A stretch of DNA of 64,000 bases from an uncultured Bradyrhizobium sp. Its GTDB lineage: Bacteria > Pseudomonadota > Alphaproteobacteria > Rhizobiales > Xanthobacteraceae. Shown one piece after another: positions 36,649 through 44,939 of the stretch; positions within the stretch are counted from its first letter, which is position 1; each line of letters begins with the position of its first letter. The notes below the pieces were generated by a model. That model saw only the letters and a program-made list of their open reading frames with translations, was not told the origin of the DNA and did not search any database. The translations under genes were made by a program, and so were the position numbers. The stretch covers positions 18,977 through 82,976 of the forward strand of contig NZ_CAKZHY010000058.1 in NCBI RefSeq assembly GCF_936928535.1, given 5' to 3'.

Positions 36649-37567
36649 TCAACCCGAACGTTTGATCTTTGCCAGAATACGATCCGCCTCGGTGCGCCAA
36701 TCGGCGCTGCGCGCGAATTCCTTCGTACCCCTGGTGCCGAACAGGCCCTCATCCGCGAGATCTGCGACCCAGGCCTGACGCTCGGCCGTGCCCTGGGCCG
36801 ACCAGGGCGTCAGCCCGGCCTCGCGGACGCTCGGCGACCTCGCGCACCTCTTCGGCGCGGCGGCGGCCATGCTCGATCACGCGCTGGAAGAAATAGGCGC
36901 CCTGCTTCTCCCAGTTGATCGCGGGAAAGGTTTCCGTCAGCGAAGCGAGCACCGCATCCTCGACGCCATAGGCGCGCGCCGTGGTGAAACTCTCGATCAC
37001 CATGGCCTCCAGGCCCTTGATCATGATGCTGCGGCACATCTTCGCGGCCGAGGCTACACCGAGCTTGTCGCTCGCGACCTTCGCCGCAAAGCCGATCGCA
37101 TTCAGCAGCGGCTCCAGCTCTCTTGCACCGGGGCCACCCAGCAGCAGCGGCACCTTGATTCGATAAGGCGGCACCGAGGTCATCACCGCGCCCTCGACAT
37201 AACGTCCGGCCGCGCCATCGATCAGCGCCGCCGCGCGCTGCTTGGCGCCCGGTGAGGCCGAATTGAAATCGAGAAACCAGGTCCCCTGGTTGATCGTATC
37301 AGCGCAGGCCTTTGCGACTGGTACCGCCTGGCTTGCCGTCACGGCCGAGATGATGAAATCGGACTTTGCCGTCAGCTCCGCATGCGACGCCGCCAGCGTC
37401 ACGCCGAATTTCGCGGCGTGCTCCTTCAACGGTGCGCCTTGCTCGCCGCCAAGCTTGATGTCGTAGGCGGCGACCTTGATGTCGTGCTGGCGCAGATCCT
37501 CGGCCAGGATGCGGCCGACCTCGCCATAGCCAACCAACCCGATCTGCCACCGCTTCGGATCCGCCAT
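36649..37567 (-). pseudogene. NAD(P)-dependent dehydrogenase (DUF1932/6-phosphogluconate DH-like), frameshifted
   Basis: The first 245 or so residues read as a beta-hydroxyacid dehydrogenase: IGLVGYGEVGRILAEDLRQ is the nucleotide-binding loop, and KMCRSIMIKGLEAM with the catalytic-type lysine begins the DUF1932 helical domain. Near 36829 the frame shifts: the family-like ending VREAGLTPWSAQGTAERQAW continues in another minus frame to the stop at 36649-36651. One extra base, or two missing ones, explains it. It is last in the GalB/GalC operon and overlaps the upstream stop by one base. The result is a true pseudogene or a sequencing error. Confidence 0.75.
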
Positions 37568-38436
37568 CAGTTCAGTCCTCGTGTCGTCGCGTCGAACAGC
37601 TCCCCGACCGCATAGCGGCGCGGGATCAATCCCTGCTGGAATGCGTAGTCGACGATCAGCTCAAATGGCTTTCTGTTCGCTTCGATCCCGAACGGAAGCA
37701 GGTCCGGCGTCGCCGCAGGCCCCATCTGTTCCTTGTTCCGCTTGAGCAGATCATAGATGCCCGCGACTACGTCGGGGCGCGATTTCGCAAGGCTCTCGGT
37801 CACGACCACGAGATGATTGACCGGCACGACGCCGCGGCGGGCATACCATCTGGCGGCTTCGGCCGCCGGATCGGGAAACAGCGGCTTCAGTTTGGGATTG
37901 TCGGAGGTCTCGCCGAGTACGGCGTCGAGCTCACCGTCGAGCAGCATCTGAAGGACCTTCCTATCCTTCGGCGCGCGCTCGGTGGTGTCGACATATTCGG
38001 CGACGTGTGGATCCTCGAAGGTGACCCATTTGATTTTGTCGAGATTGACGCCGTAATCATTGGCCAGGATTCCCCTGATCCAGGCGCCCGTCGTCGTGGT
38101 GAAGGAGCGGATGCCGACCCGCTTGCCTTCGAGATCGCCAGGCCCGAGCATTCCCTTCTCAGGATTGTAGAGCGCGTAGCCGTGCTGGAAGCGACCGAGC
38201 ATGGCCGCCGGCAGCAGCACCAGCGGTTTGCCGTGCGCCTTCGCCATCAGATAGGTGACGATCGCCATCTCGCAGACATCGAAGGCCTGCTCGCGCACCA
38301 TCGGCTTGAACGCCGTGTTGGTCGGCGTGTACTCGATGAAGTCGAGGTCGAACAGGTCGGAGCGGAGCTCGCCGCTCTTCACCGCCTTGACGTGAGGGTG
38401 ACTGCCGAGCACAGCCTTCAGCTTGAGACGATCCAT
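37567..38436 (-). CDS. 4,5-dihydroxyphthalate decarboxylase-like protein
   Basis: A 289-residue protein of the family that contains 4,5-dihydroxyphthalate decarboxylases, which share a fold with NMT1/THI5-type binding proteins. Features include VGIRSFTTTTGAWIRGIL, WVTFEDPHVAEY and the C-terminal FVDYAFQQGLIPRRY-like segment. There is no signal peptide, which fits a cytoplasmic enzyme more than a binding protein. The ATG at 38434-38436 starts MDRLKLKAVLG. In this operon a decarboxylase acting on an aromatic or pyrone dicarboxylate would fit. A ligand-binding role cannot be excluded. Confidence 0.7.
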   Translation of the reverse strand: MDRLKLKAVLGSHPHVKAVKSGELRSDLFDLDFIEYTPTNTAFKPMVREQAFDVCEMAIVTYLMAKAHGKPLVLLPAAMLGRFQHGYALYNPEKGMLGPGDLEGKRVGIRSFTTTTGAWIRGILANDYGVNLDKIKWVTFEDPHVAEYVDTTERAPKDRKVLQMLLDGELDAVLGETSDNPKLKPLFPDPAAEAARWYARRGVVPVNHLVVVTESLAKSRPDVVAGIYDLLKRNKEQMGPAATPDLLPFGIEANRKPFELIVDYAFQQGLIPRRYAVGELFDATTRGLN

Positions 38437-38458
38437 TCGCCCGCTCCGATATTCTTCT

Positions 38459-39142
38459 TCAGACGTCCTCGGGATTGTCGACATAGACGAGGCCCGCCTT
38501 CGCCAGAGCCTCGCGCATGCTGTACATGTCGAGGCCCAGTTCGCCCGCGGCAAGACGCGTGCGCTTGCCACCCTCGTCGGCATTACGCTTCTTCGCCTTC
38601 TCGGCAACCTCCGGGGCGTAGCGCTTCGGCACCACGACGACGCCGTCGTCATCGGCGACAATGATGTCGCCGGGATCGACATTGACGCCGGCGCAGACCA
38701 CGGGGACGTTGACCGAGCCGAGCGTGGCCTTGACCGTGCCCTTGGCCGAGACCGCGCGCGACCACACCGGAAAATTCATCTCATGCAGCGCTTTGACGTC
38801 GCGGCAGCCGGCGTCGATGACCAGCCCCTGCACGCCACGTGCCTTCAGGGAAGTCGCGAGCAACTCGCCGAACATGCCGTCGGTATTGTCGGTGGTGCAG
38901 CCGACGACGAGGATGTCGCCCTTCCTGCACTGCTCGACCGCGACATGGATCATCCAGTTGTCGCCGGGTTGGGCCAGCACGGTGACGGCGGGACCGGCAA
39001 TCGACGCACCGGCCCAGACGGGCCGCAGATAGGGCTTCATCAGGCCGAAACGGCCATAAGCCTCGTGCACCGTCGAGACACCGTATTCCGCCATCCTGGC
39101 GGGATCGGCCCGCTTGATGTTGCGAACGACGACGGGCTTCAT
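38459..39142 (-). CDS. galC: 4-carboxy-4-hydroxy-2-oxoadipate aldolase / RraA family (GalC/LigK type)
   Basis: A 227-residue class II aldolase of the RraA fold. GalC/LigK splits 4-carboxy-4-hydroxy-2-oxoadipate to pyruvate and oxaloacetate with a divalent metal. The active-site pattern is seen as [20 protein letters not shown] followed by IDAGCRDV, and the C-terminal [20 protein letters not shown] is typical. Its ATG overlaps the stop of the GalB-type gene by 4 bp. Together the two enzymes form the last two steps of protocatechuate and gallate 4,5-cleavage. Confidence 0.85.
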   Translation of the reverse strand: MKPVVVRNIKRADPARMAEYGVSTVHEAYGRFGLMKPYLRPVWAGASIAGPAVTVLAQPGDNWMIHVAVEQCRKGDILVVGCTTDNTDGMFGELLATSLKARGVQGLVIDAGCRDVKALHEMNFPVWSRAVSAKGTVKATLGSVNVPVVCAGVNVDPGDIIVADDDGVVVVPKRYAPEVAEKAKKRNADEGGKRTRLAAGELGLDMYSMREALAKAGLVYVDNPEDV

Positions 39143-39852
39143 GCCAACTCCTCCGCAACGGTCGGAAACAGGCGCTGATAGGCCTCACCATAGGTCATGG
39201 GCACGCCGGTGTTGCGGCTGCCCTGGATGCCGCGATTGAGCGCGACGCGCTCGTAATAGCCCCAGAGGTGCTTCTGCGCCGCGAGGATCTGGAACGCCTC
39301 GTACTTCTCCTTCCAGACTTCGTCGATCTTGAGCAGCAGATCCGGCTTGTAATTGCACTGCTCCGGCTGGTGCGGCTCGAACAAGAACACAGGCGGCGCA
39401 GAGTATTTGTACTGCGCGCCGGGCTTGTGGCCCATCGCCTGAGCGACGACGCGGGTCTCCTGGGCGAAATGCGCCGCGTTCGGATGGTCGAAATTGTAGG
39501 GGTCTTCCAGTGCGTGCGTCAGCACGAAGCTCGGATTGAGCTCGCGGTAGATGTCGACCATGCGGTCGAAATGCGCCTCGGTGAGCTTGAGCGGATAGTC
39601 GCCGCAATCGAAGAACTCGATCTCAGCCCCCAGCAGCTTGGCCGCCCGCTCCGCCTCGTCCTTGCGGCCGGCCTTGACCGATTCCAGCGTCGCGCCCTTC
39701 TCCTTCCAAGCGAACTGGCTCTCGCCGCGTTCACCGAAAGACATGCAGACGATCTTCATCCGATAGCCCTTCTTGGCATGCAGCGCGATGGCGCCGCCGG
39801 CGCGCCAGACGAAATCGCCTGGATGGGCGGTGATCACAAGACCCGTTTTCAT
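39139..39852 (-). CDS. galB: 4-oxalomesaconate hydratase (GalB type, PIG-L/LmbE family)
   Basis: A 237-residue zinc-dependent protein of the PIG-L fold. The N-terminus [20 protein letters not shown] matches GalB of Pseudomonas putida, where the deacetylase AHPDD motif is altered. [26 protein letters not shown] and the late [17 protein letters not shown] also follow GalB. GalB adds water to 4-oxalomesaconate to give 4-carboxy-4-hydroxy-2-oxoadipate. The ATG at 39850-39852 was chosen. It lies directly upstream of the aldolase that uses its product. Confidence 0.85.
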   Translation of the reverse strand: MKTGLVITAHPGDFVWRAGGAIALHAKKGYRMKIVCMSFGERGESQFAWKEKGATLESVKAGRKDEAERAAKLLGAEIEFFDCGDYPLKLTEAHFDRMVDIYRELNPSFVLTHALEDPYNFDHPNAAHFAQETRVVAQAMGHKPGAQYKYSAPPVFLFEPHQPEQCNYKPDLLLKIDEVWKEKYEAFQILAAQKHLWGYYERVALNRGIQGSRNTGVPMTYGEAYQRLFPTVAEELA

Positions 39853-39917
39853 GGGAGAACTCCCTCTTTCGTTCGTCAATATCATAAGCCGCCTGCGTCA
39901 TGCCGACAGCAAGTTCG

Positions 39918-41219
39918 TCAAGCCGCGGCGGGCGCGGGTTCCTCACCGTTGAGCACGCGCTTGAGGCGTTCGCGGTCGAGCGCGCCTTCCCATTTGGCAA
40001 TCGCGATGGTCGCAACCGCGTCCCCGATCAGGTTGGTCGGCGTCAGACCCTGCGACATCAGGCGGTGAATGCCGAGCACCAGCGCGACGCTGGTCACCGG
40101 AATGGTGCCGGTGGCCGACAGTGTCGCCGCAAGCACGACAAAGGCAGCGCCAGCGATCCCTGCCGCCCCCTTGGAGGTCACGAGCAGGATCAGCAGCAGC
40201 TCGATCTGCTCGGCGAGGCCGAACGGCGTATTGGTCGCCTGCGCCAGGAACACGGACGCTGCAGCGAGATAGAGGCATGTGCCATCGAGATTGAAGGAAT
40301 AGCCGGTCGGGATCACGAGCCCAACCACGCTCTTCTCGCAGCCGGCCCTCTCCAGCTTGGTCAGCATGCGCGGCAGCACCGTCTCCGACGACGTCGTCGC
40401 GATGCAGATCAGCAGCTCTTCCCAGATATAGCGGATCAGCTTCAGCAGCGAGAAGCCGCAGAGCCGCGCGACGGGACCGAGCGCCACGATGATGAAGATC
40501 ACGCAGGTGAGATAGAAGCCGCCGAGTAGCTTGCCGAGCGAGGCCAGCGAGCCCACGCCGAACTTGCCGACCGTGAAGGCAATCGCGCCGAACGCGCCAA
40601 TCGGCGCTGCCCACATCACGAAGCCGACCACGGCGAAGACCATCTTGGCGGCGATGTCGATCAGGCTGACCAGCGGCGCGGCGCGCTCGCCGAGCTGCAC
40701 CAGCGCAAAGCCGCACAGCACGGCGATGAACAGGACCTGCAGGATATTGCCCTCGGCGAACGCGCCGATGAACGTCGCCGGCACGATGTTCATCAGGAAC
40801 GGCACGAAGCCGATCACCGCGGTCTGCTTGACATAGGGCTCGACCGCGCTGGCGTTGATGCTGGCGGGATCGATGTTCATGCCGGCGCCGGGCTTGAGCA
40901 CATTTACCGCGACGAGACCGATGATCAGCGCGATCGTGGTCATGACCTCGAAATAGACGATGGCCTTGACGGCAACACGCCCGACCCGCGCCATGTCGGC
41001 CATATGCGCGATGCCATGCACCACGGCGCAGAAGATGATCGGCGCGATCAGCATCCGGATGGCCTTGATGAAGGCATCACCGAGCGGCTGCATCCTCGCG
41101 CCGAGTTCGGGATTTGCGATCCCAAGCGCGATGCCGGCCGCCATGGCGATGAGCACCTGGATCCAGAGCTCCTTCCACCAGGCGCGCCCGCGCGGCTTGT
41201 CGATCGCCATCGCCGTCAT
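39918..41219 (-). CDS. dctA: Dicarboxylate/cation symporter (DctA type, DAACS family)
   Basis: A 433-residue inner-membrane carrier with eight helices and two re-entrant loops. The serine-rich loop IATTSSETVLPRML and the NLDGTCLYLAAASVFLAQATN segment are DctA signatures. DctA imports C4-dicarboxylates with protons or sodium. Here it lies inside the PDC/oxalomesaconate operon, its start overlapping the LigI stop by 4 bp, so it may import a pyrone or tricarboxylate intermediate instead of succinate. That specificity is inference. Confidence 0.9.
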   Translation of the reverse strand: MTAMAIDKPRGRAWWKELWIQVLIAMAAGIALGIANPELGARMQPLGDAFIKAIRMLIAPIIFCAVVHGIAHMADMARVGRVAVKAIVYFEVMTTIALIIGLVAVNVLKPGAGMNIDPASINASAVEPYVKQTAVIGFVPFLMNIVPATFIGAFAEGNILQVLFIAVLCGFALVQLGERAAPLVSLIDIAAKMVFAVVGFVMWAAPIGAFGAIAFTVGKFGVGSLASLGKLLGGFYLTCVIFIIVALGPVARLCGFSLLKLIRYIWEELLICIATTSSETVLPRMLTKLERAGCEKSVVGLVIPTGYSFNLDGTCLYLAAASVFLAQATNTPFGLAEQIELLLILLVTSKGAAGIAGAAFVVLAATLSATGTIPVTSVALVLGIHRLMSQGLTPTNLIGDAVATIAIAKWEGALDRERLKRVLNGEEPAPAAA

Positions 41220-42100
41220 CGATCGAACTCGAACAGGCGCGCGGGATTGTCGACCAGGATCTTCTGCTGGAATTCCGCCTCTGGCGCAAACAGCGGGATC
41301 AGGTCGACGAGGTCACCATCGTTCGGCATCACCTTGACGTTGGGATGCGGCCAGTCGGTGCCCCAGATGACGCGATCAGGCGCAGTCTCGACAATCCTGC
41401 GTGCGAACGGCACGGCGTCACTAAAGGGCGGGCCGGCCGAGGAGACCCGCTCCGAGCCGCAGATCTTGACCCAGCATTTTTCGTCGCGCTGCATCAGCTC
41501 TAGCAAGGTCCTGAACGGAAACTGGTCGAGCCCTTCGGATGCCTTCACCCGGCCCATATGGTCAATGGTGTAGCTCAGCGGCAGTCTCGTCAGCATGTCC
41601 GCATACTCAGGCAAATCGATCGCATCGAAATGCAAATCGATGTGCCAGCCGAGCGGCGTGACCATCGCGACGATGCGGTCGAACACGCGCTTGTCGGGCA
41701 CGCCGCCGAGATGACGGACGAAGTTGAAGCGGCAGCCGCGGAAGCCGCCGTCGTGCAGCACGCGAAGCTCGCGCTCGGTGATGGTGTCGTCGATATTGGC
41801 GACGGCGCGATAGGCGCCGTTGCTCTGCGCGATGGCGTCGAGCGCCACCGTATTGTCGGTGCCGTGCACGCTGGCATTGACGACGACCGCGCGCTCGACG
41901 CCGAGCTTGGCATGCAGGGCCTTGAAGTCATCCAGCGGCGCATCCGGCGGCGTGTAGGAGCGGTCAGGCGCGTAAGGGTATTTCGCGCCCGGTCCGAAAA
42001 TATGGCAATGCGCGTCGCAGGACAGGTTTGGCAGCTTGAATTTCGGCGTGCGCGTGTTGGGATCTGGCGGCGGAATGGTGGGCGTGTACGTCATCGTCAT
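41216..42100 (-). CDS. ligI: 2-pyrone-4,6-dicarboxylate hydrolase (LigI type), cytoplasmic copy
   Basis: A 294-residue amidohydrolase-superfamily lactonase. LigI opens 2-pyrone-4,6-dicarboxylate to 4-oxalomesaconate. The HxH motif is in LSCDAHCHIFGPG, followed by NASVHGTDN, YTIDHMGRV and the late WGTDWPHPNVKVMPNDG, whose aspartate is catalytic. No signal peptide is present. Two ATG codons (42098-42100, 42092-42094) start it, and the first overlaps the stop of the Tat-type paralog by one base. Its product is the substrate of the GalB-type enzyme downstream. Confidence 0.87.
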   Translation of the reverse strand: MTMTYTPTIPPPDPNTRTPKFKLPNLSCDAHCHIFGPGAKYPYAPDRSYTPPDAPLDDFKALHAKLGVERAVVVNASVHGTDNTVALDAIAQSNGAYRAVANIDDTITERELRVLHDGGFRGCRFNFVRHLGGVPDKRVFDRIVAMVTPLGWHIDLHFDAIDLPEYADMLTRLPLSYTIDHMGRVKASEGLDQFPFRTLLELMQRDEKCWVKICGSERVSSAGPPFSDAVPFARRIVETAPDRVIWGTDWPHPNVKVMPNDGDLVDLIPLFAPEAEFQQKILVDNPARLFEFDR

Positions 42101-43050
42101 CAGCCGATCCTGAACAGGCGCGCGGGATTGTCGACCAGCAGCTTCTGCTGGATCGCCTTGTCGGGCGCATAGAGGGGGATCAGATCGACGATTTCGCCAT
42201 CGTTCGGCATCACCTTGACGTTGGGATGCGGCCAGTCGGTGCCCCAGATGACGCGCTCGGGCGCATTATCAATCAGCGCCTTCGCGAACGGGACCGCGTC
42301 GTGGAACGGTTTTCCGCCCGCGGAGGCGCGCTCAAGACCCGTGATCTTGACCCAGCACTTCTCGTCTTTCTTCTGCAGGTCGAGCAGCGCCGTGAAGCCG
42401 GGATCGTCAAGACCTTTTGCGGCCTGAACCGTGCCCATGTGATCGATCACATAGGGCGCCGGCAGCGCGGTCAGGGTGGGCGCGAACTCGGCAATCGTGC
42501 CGGTCTCGAAATAGACGTCGATGTGCCAGCCGAGTTCGGCAACGCGGTGCACGATGCGCTGGAACTTGGTCATGTCGCCGACGCCGAGGCGCTTGAGGAA
42601 AGCGAAGCGGCAGCCGCAGATGCCGCCCTTGTCCAGCGCAGCGAGCTCCTGCTCGGTCATCTCGTCGCTGACATTGGCGATGCCCTTGTAAGCACCCTCA
42701 CTCTGCGCGATGGCATCGGTGACGACGCGGTTGTCTGTGCCGTGCACGGTGGCATTGACGATCACGCAGCGCTCGACGCCGATTGTCTCGTGCACGCTCC
42801 GGAACATCTCGAGCGGCGCGTCAGCGGTGTTGTACGGGCGCTTGTCCGAGAAGGGATAGCGCGACGCGGGGCCGAAGATATGCGTGTGGCTGTCGCACGA
42901 CCTCGGCGGCATCTTGAACGACGGTGTCTTGGGATTGGGATCCGGCGGTGCAATGGTCGGGATCGCCTTCGGCGCTTCCGCCCGCGCTTCGCCCGCGAGC
43001 ACGGCTCCGGCCAATCCCGTCAAGAGATGCAAGCACTCCCGCCTGTTCAT
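42100..43050 (-). CDS. LigI-type 2-pyrone-4,6-dicarboxylate hydrolase with Tat-like signal peptide
   Basis: A 316-residue paralog of the next gene, with RSCDSHTHIFGPASRYPF, NATVHGTDN, YVIDHMGTV and WGTDWPHPNVKVMPNDG. Unlike that copy it begins MNRRECLHLLTGLAGAVLAG followed by EARAEAP: a twin arginine, a hydrophobic stretch and an AxA cleavage site near residue 24, which points to export. LigI enzymes are normally cytoplasmic. It is the first enzyme gene of the operon, 73 bp after the TetR gene. The start at 43050 is chosen; a start at 43071 would move the twin arginine inward. Confidence 0.83.
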   Translation of the reverse strand: MNRRECLHLLTGLAGAVLAGEARAEAPKAIPTIAPPDPNPKTPSFKMPPRSCDSHTHIFGPASRYPFSDKRPYNTADAPLEMFRSVHETIGVERCVIVNATVHGTDNRVVTDAIAQSEGAYKGIANVSDEMTEQELAALDKGGICGCRFAFLKRLGVGDMTKFQRIVHRVAELGWHIDVYFETGTIAEFAPTLTALPAPYVIDHMGTVQAAKGLDDPGFTALLDLQKKDEKCWVKITGLERASAGGKPFHDAVPFAKALIDNAPERVIWGTDWPHPNVKVMPNDGEIVDLIPLYAPDKAIQQKLLVDNPARLFRIG

Positions 43051-43123
43051 TTCCTCAACACCTACTCGCATTGTCCGCTTGCGTGCGGAAGCGCGGTGAC
43101 GCGCCTCCCCCCGGCGGTTTCTT

Positions 43124-43834
43124 TCAAGTCTTGCTGCTTGCAGCGGCCCGCCGCCGCGCCGGCGCGGCCTGGTCCAGCGCCGGCGCCTGGAACGCCGCGA
43201 CAGTGGCCTGCACCATCTGCTCGATGGCATTGGCGGCATCGCTGCCATCGGCTTCGCCGCGCGACAGGCGCGAGACACGGTCCGGCGTCACCAGCGAATA
43301 ATAGAGCGCGCCGAGCAGAAAGTGGCTGCGCCAGACAATGTCGGTACGCGGAATGTGCGGCAGGCTCTCGTGGATCGCGTCGATGAAGGCGTGGCTGGTG
43401 TCGTCAAACGTCTGCGCAATGATTTTTCGCGCGACCTCGTTGCCTTCCGCCGACATCACCGCGCGCAGCCGCGTGAAGCGCGCCCCGCCCCCGGCGAGAT
43501 CGCTGCCCGAGGTGAAGGCCGGCACCACATAGGCCCGCACGATGGCTTCCAGCCGATCCTGGAGATCGCGCACCCGCTTGGCGGCGGCGAGCAGCTCGGA
43601 ACGGCGAAGGTTCATCGGCCCGCAATGGCGCCGGTAGATCTCCAGCAGCAGGCCGTCCTTGGTCTTGAAATGATAGGTCACGCTGCCGGGATTGGCGCCG
43701 GCTGCGTGCGCGATATCGCGCACCGAGACGGCGTTGAAGCCGTTGGTGGCGAACAGCTCCTCGGCCGCGGCGAGGATCGCCTCGCGCATGTTCGGCTTGC
43801 GGGCCGTTTCCTTGCTGGTGGACTTGCGTGCCAT
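43124..43834 (-). CDS. TetR/AcrR family transcriptional regulator
   Basis: A 236-residue regulator with the HTH GFNAVSVRDIAHAAGANPGSVTYHF at about residues 33-57 and a C-terminal ligand domain that ends in an Ala/Arg-rich tail. The ATG at 43832-43834 begins MARKSTSKETARKPN. It lies directly upstream of the LigI/DctA/GalBC operon on the same strand and opposite the Bug-type binding protein gene, and the perfect 18-bp palindrome at 43839-43856 abuts its start codon. It probably represses itself, the operon and the divergent gene until a pathway acid is present. Confidence 0.9.
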   Translation of the reverse strand: MARKSTSKETARKPNMREAILAAAEELFATNGFNAVSVRDIAHAAGANPGSVTYHFKTKDGLLLEIYRRHCGPMNLRRSELLAAAKRVRDLQDRLEAIVRAYVVPAFTSGSDLAGGGARFTRLRAVMSAEGNEVARKIIAQTFDDTSHAFIDAIHESLPHIPRTDIVWRSHFLLGALYYSLVTPDRVSRLSRGEADGSDAANAIEQMVQATVAAFQAPALDQAAPARRRAAASSKT

Positions 43835-43838
43835 GTGA

Positions 43839-43856
43839 TTTGTACTATCGTACAAA
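43839..43856. promoter_or_regulatory. TetR operator, perfect 18-bp palindrome
   Basis: TTTGTAC-TATC-GTACAAA lies 4 bp before the TetR start and 92 bp before the divergent Bug gene. A dimer bound here would control both directions. The half-site TTTGTAC also occurs in the NicR-type boxes at 50004 and 59755, but the centre spacing differs. Confidence 0.6.
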
Positions 43857-43948
43857 AGATCAGGTCTCGTCAACAAAAACCACGGGCAACGTCCGGAAGC
43901 GGCCCGAACAGTGCCGCGGACGCGAATGCTCTCAGGGAGTGTTGCAAT

Positions 43949-44929
43949 ATGCTGGGGTTGAACACGACGATCGGCCGCCTGATGCTCGGCGCCGGTCTGC
44001 TGCTGGCGGGCGGTGCCGCGCGCGCCGCCGACAGCTATCCGAGCAAGCCGGTCCACATCCTCGTGCCCTACGCGGCCGGTGGGGCCGTCGACGTGCTTGC
44101 CCGCACGCTCGGCCAGGCCCTTGCGAAAACCTGGGGCCAGCAGCCCGTGATCGACAACCGCCCCGGCGCCGGCGGCATCGTCGCCTCGCAGGCACTGATC
44201 CAAGCCGCGCCCGACGGCTACACGTTGATCCTGGTCGCCAGCGGCCATCCGCTGAACCAGTTCATCTATCCAAGCGTGCCCTATGACACCTTCAAGGATT
44301 TCACGGCGATCAGCGAAGTCGCCTCTTCGCCGCTCGCGATCGTCGTGGCCAAGGACAGTCCCTACAAGACGCTCGGCGATCTCCTCGCTGCGGCGAAGAA
44401 GGAGCCGGACAAGCTCTCCTACGGCATGTCCGGCAACGGCACATCGGCGCATCTCGCCGGCGAGCTTCTGAAATACATGTCCGGCACCAAAATCGTCGCA
44501 ATCCCCTACAAGGGCGGCGCGCCGGCGCTGACCGCGGTGATCGCGGGCGAGATCCCGCTCAGCATCAATCCGCTGGCGGAGGCGATCGGCCAGCTCGACG
44601 GCGGCCCGGTGCGCGCGCTCGCGGTGACCTCGGCCGAGCGCTCCAAGGCGCTGCCCAATGTGCCGACCGTCGCTGAATCAGGCGTCCCCGGCTATGACGT
44701 GTCGGTCTGGTGGGGCGTGCTGGGGCCTGCAAAAATGCCGCCCGAAATCGTCGCAAAAATCGAGGCCGATCTGAAGGCGGCGCTACAGGATGCGAGCGTG
44801 GCCTCGACGCTCACCAAAATCGGCGCAACCCCGGTCGGCTCTTCGCCCAAGGAATTTGACGCCTATATCCACGCCGAAGCGACCAAATGGGAGCCGGTGC
44901 TGAAGGCCGCCGACATCCGCGCGCAGTAA
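43949..44929 (+). CDS. Tripartite tricarboxylate transporter substrate-binding protein (Bug family)
   Basis: A 326-residue periplasmic receptor. A signal peptide (about residues 1-27, ending AARA) precedes the Bug-family landmarks: YPSKPVHILVPYAAGGAVDV, VIDNRPGAGGIVAS, APDGYTLIL and VPYKGGAPALTAVIAG-like. Bug proteins bind carboxylates such as citrate, terephthalate or protocatechuate. No TctA/TctB membrane genes are nearby, a common situation for Bug genes. It is divergent from the TetR/LigI operon, so its ligand is probably an acid of that pathway. Confidence 0.9.
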   Translation: MLGLNTTIGRLMLGAGLLLAGGAARAADSYPSKPVHILVPYAAGGAVDVLARTLGQALAKTWGQQPVIDNRPGAGGIVASQALIQAAPDGYTLILVASGHPLNQFIYPSVPYDTFKDFTAISEVASSPLAIVVAKDSPYKTLGDLLAAAKKEPDKLSYGMSGNGTSAHLAGELLKYMSGTKIVAIPYKGGAPALTAVIAGEIPLSINPLAEAIGQLDGGPVRALAVTSAERSKALPNVPTVAESGVPGYDVSVWWGVLGPAKMPPEIVAKIEADLKAALQDASVASTLTKIGATPVGSSPKEFDAYIHAEATKWEPVLKAADIRAQ

Positions 44930-44939
44930 GATCCTCCAC

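Noticed and set aside
36649..36870. Separate 73-residue gene
   Set aside because: Its sequence is the natural continuation of the frameshifted DUF1932 dehydrogenase and has no start signal.
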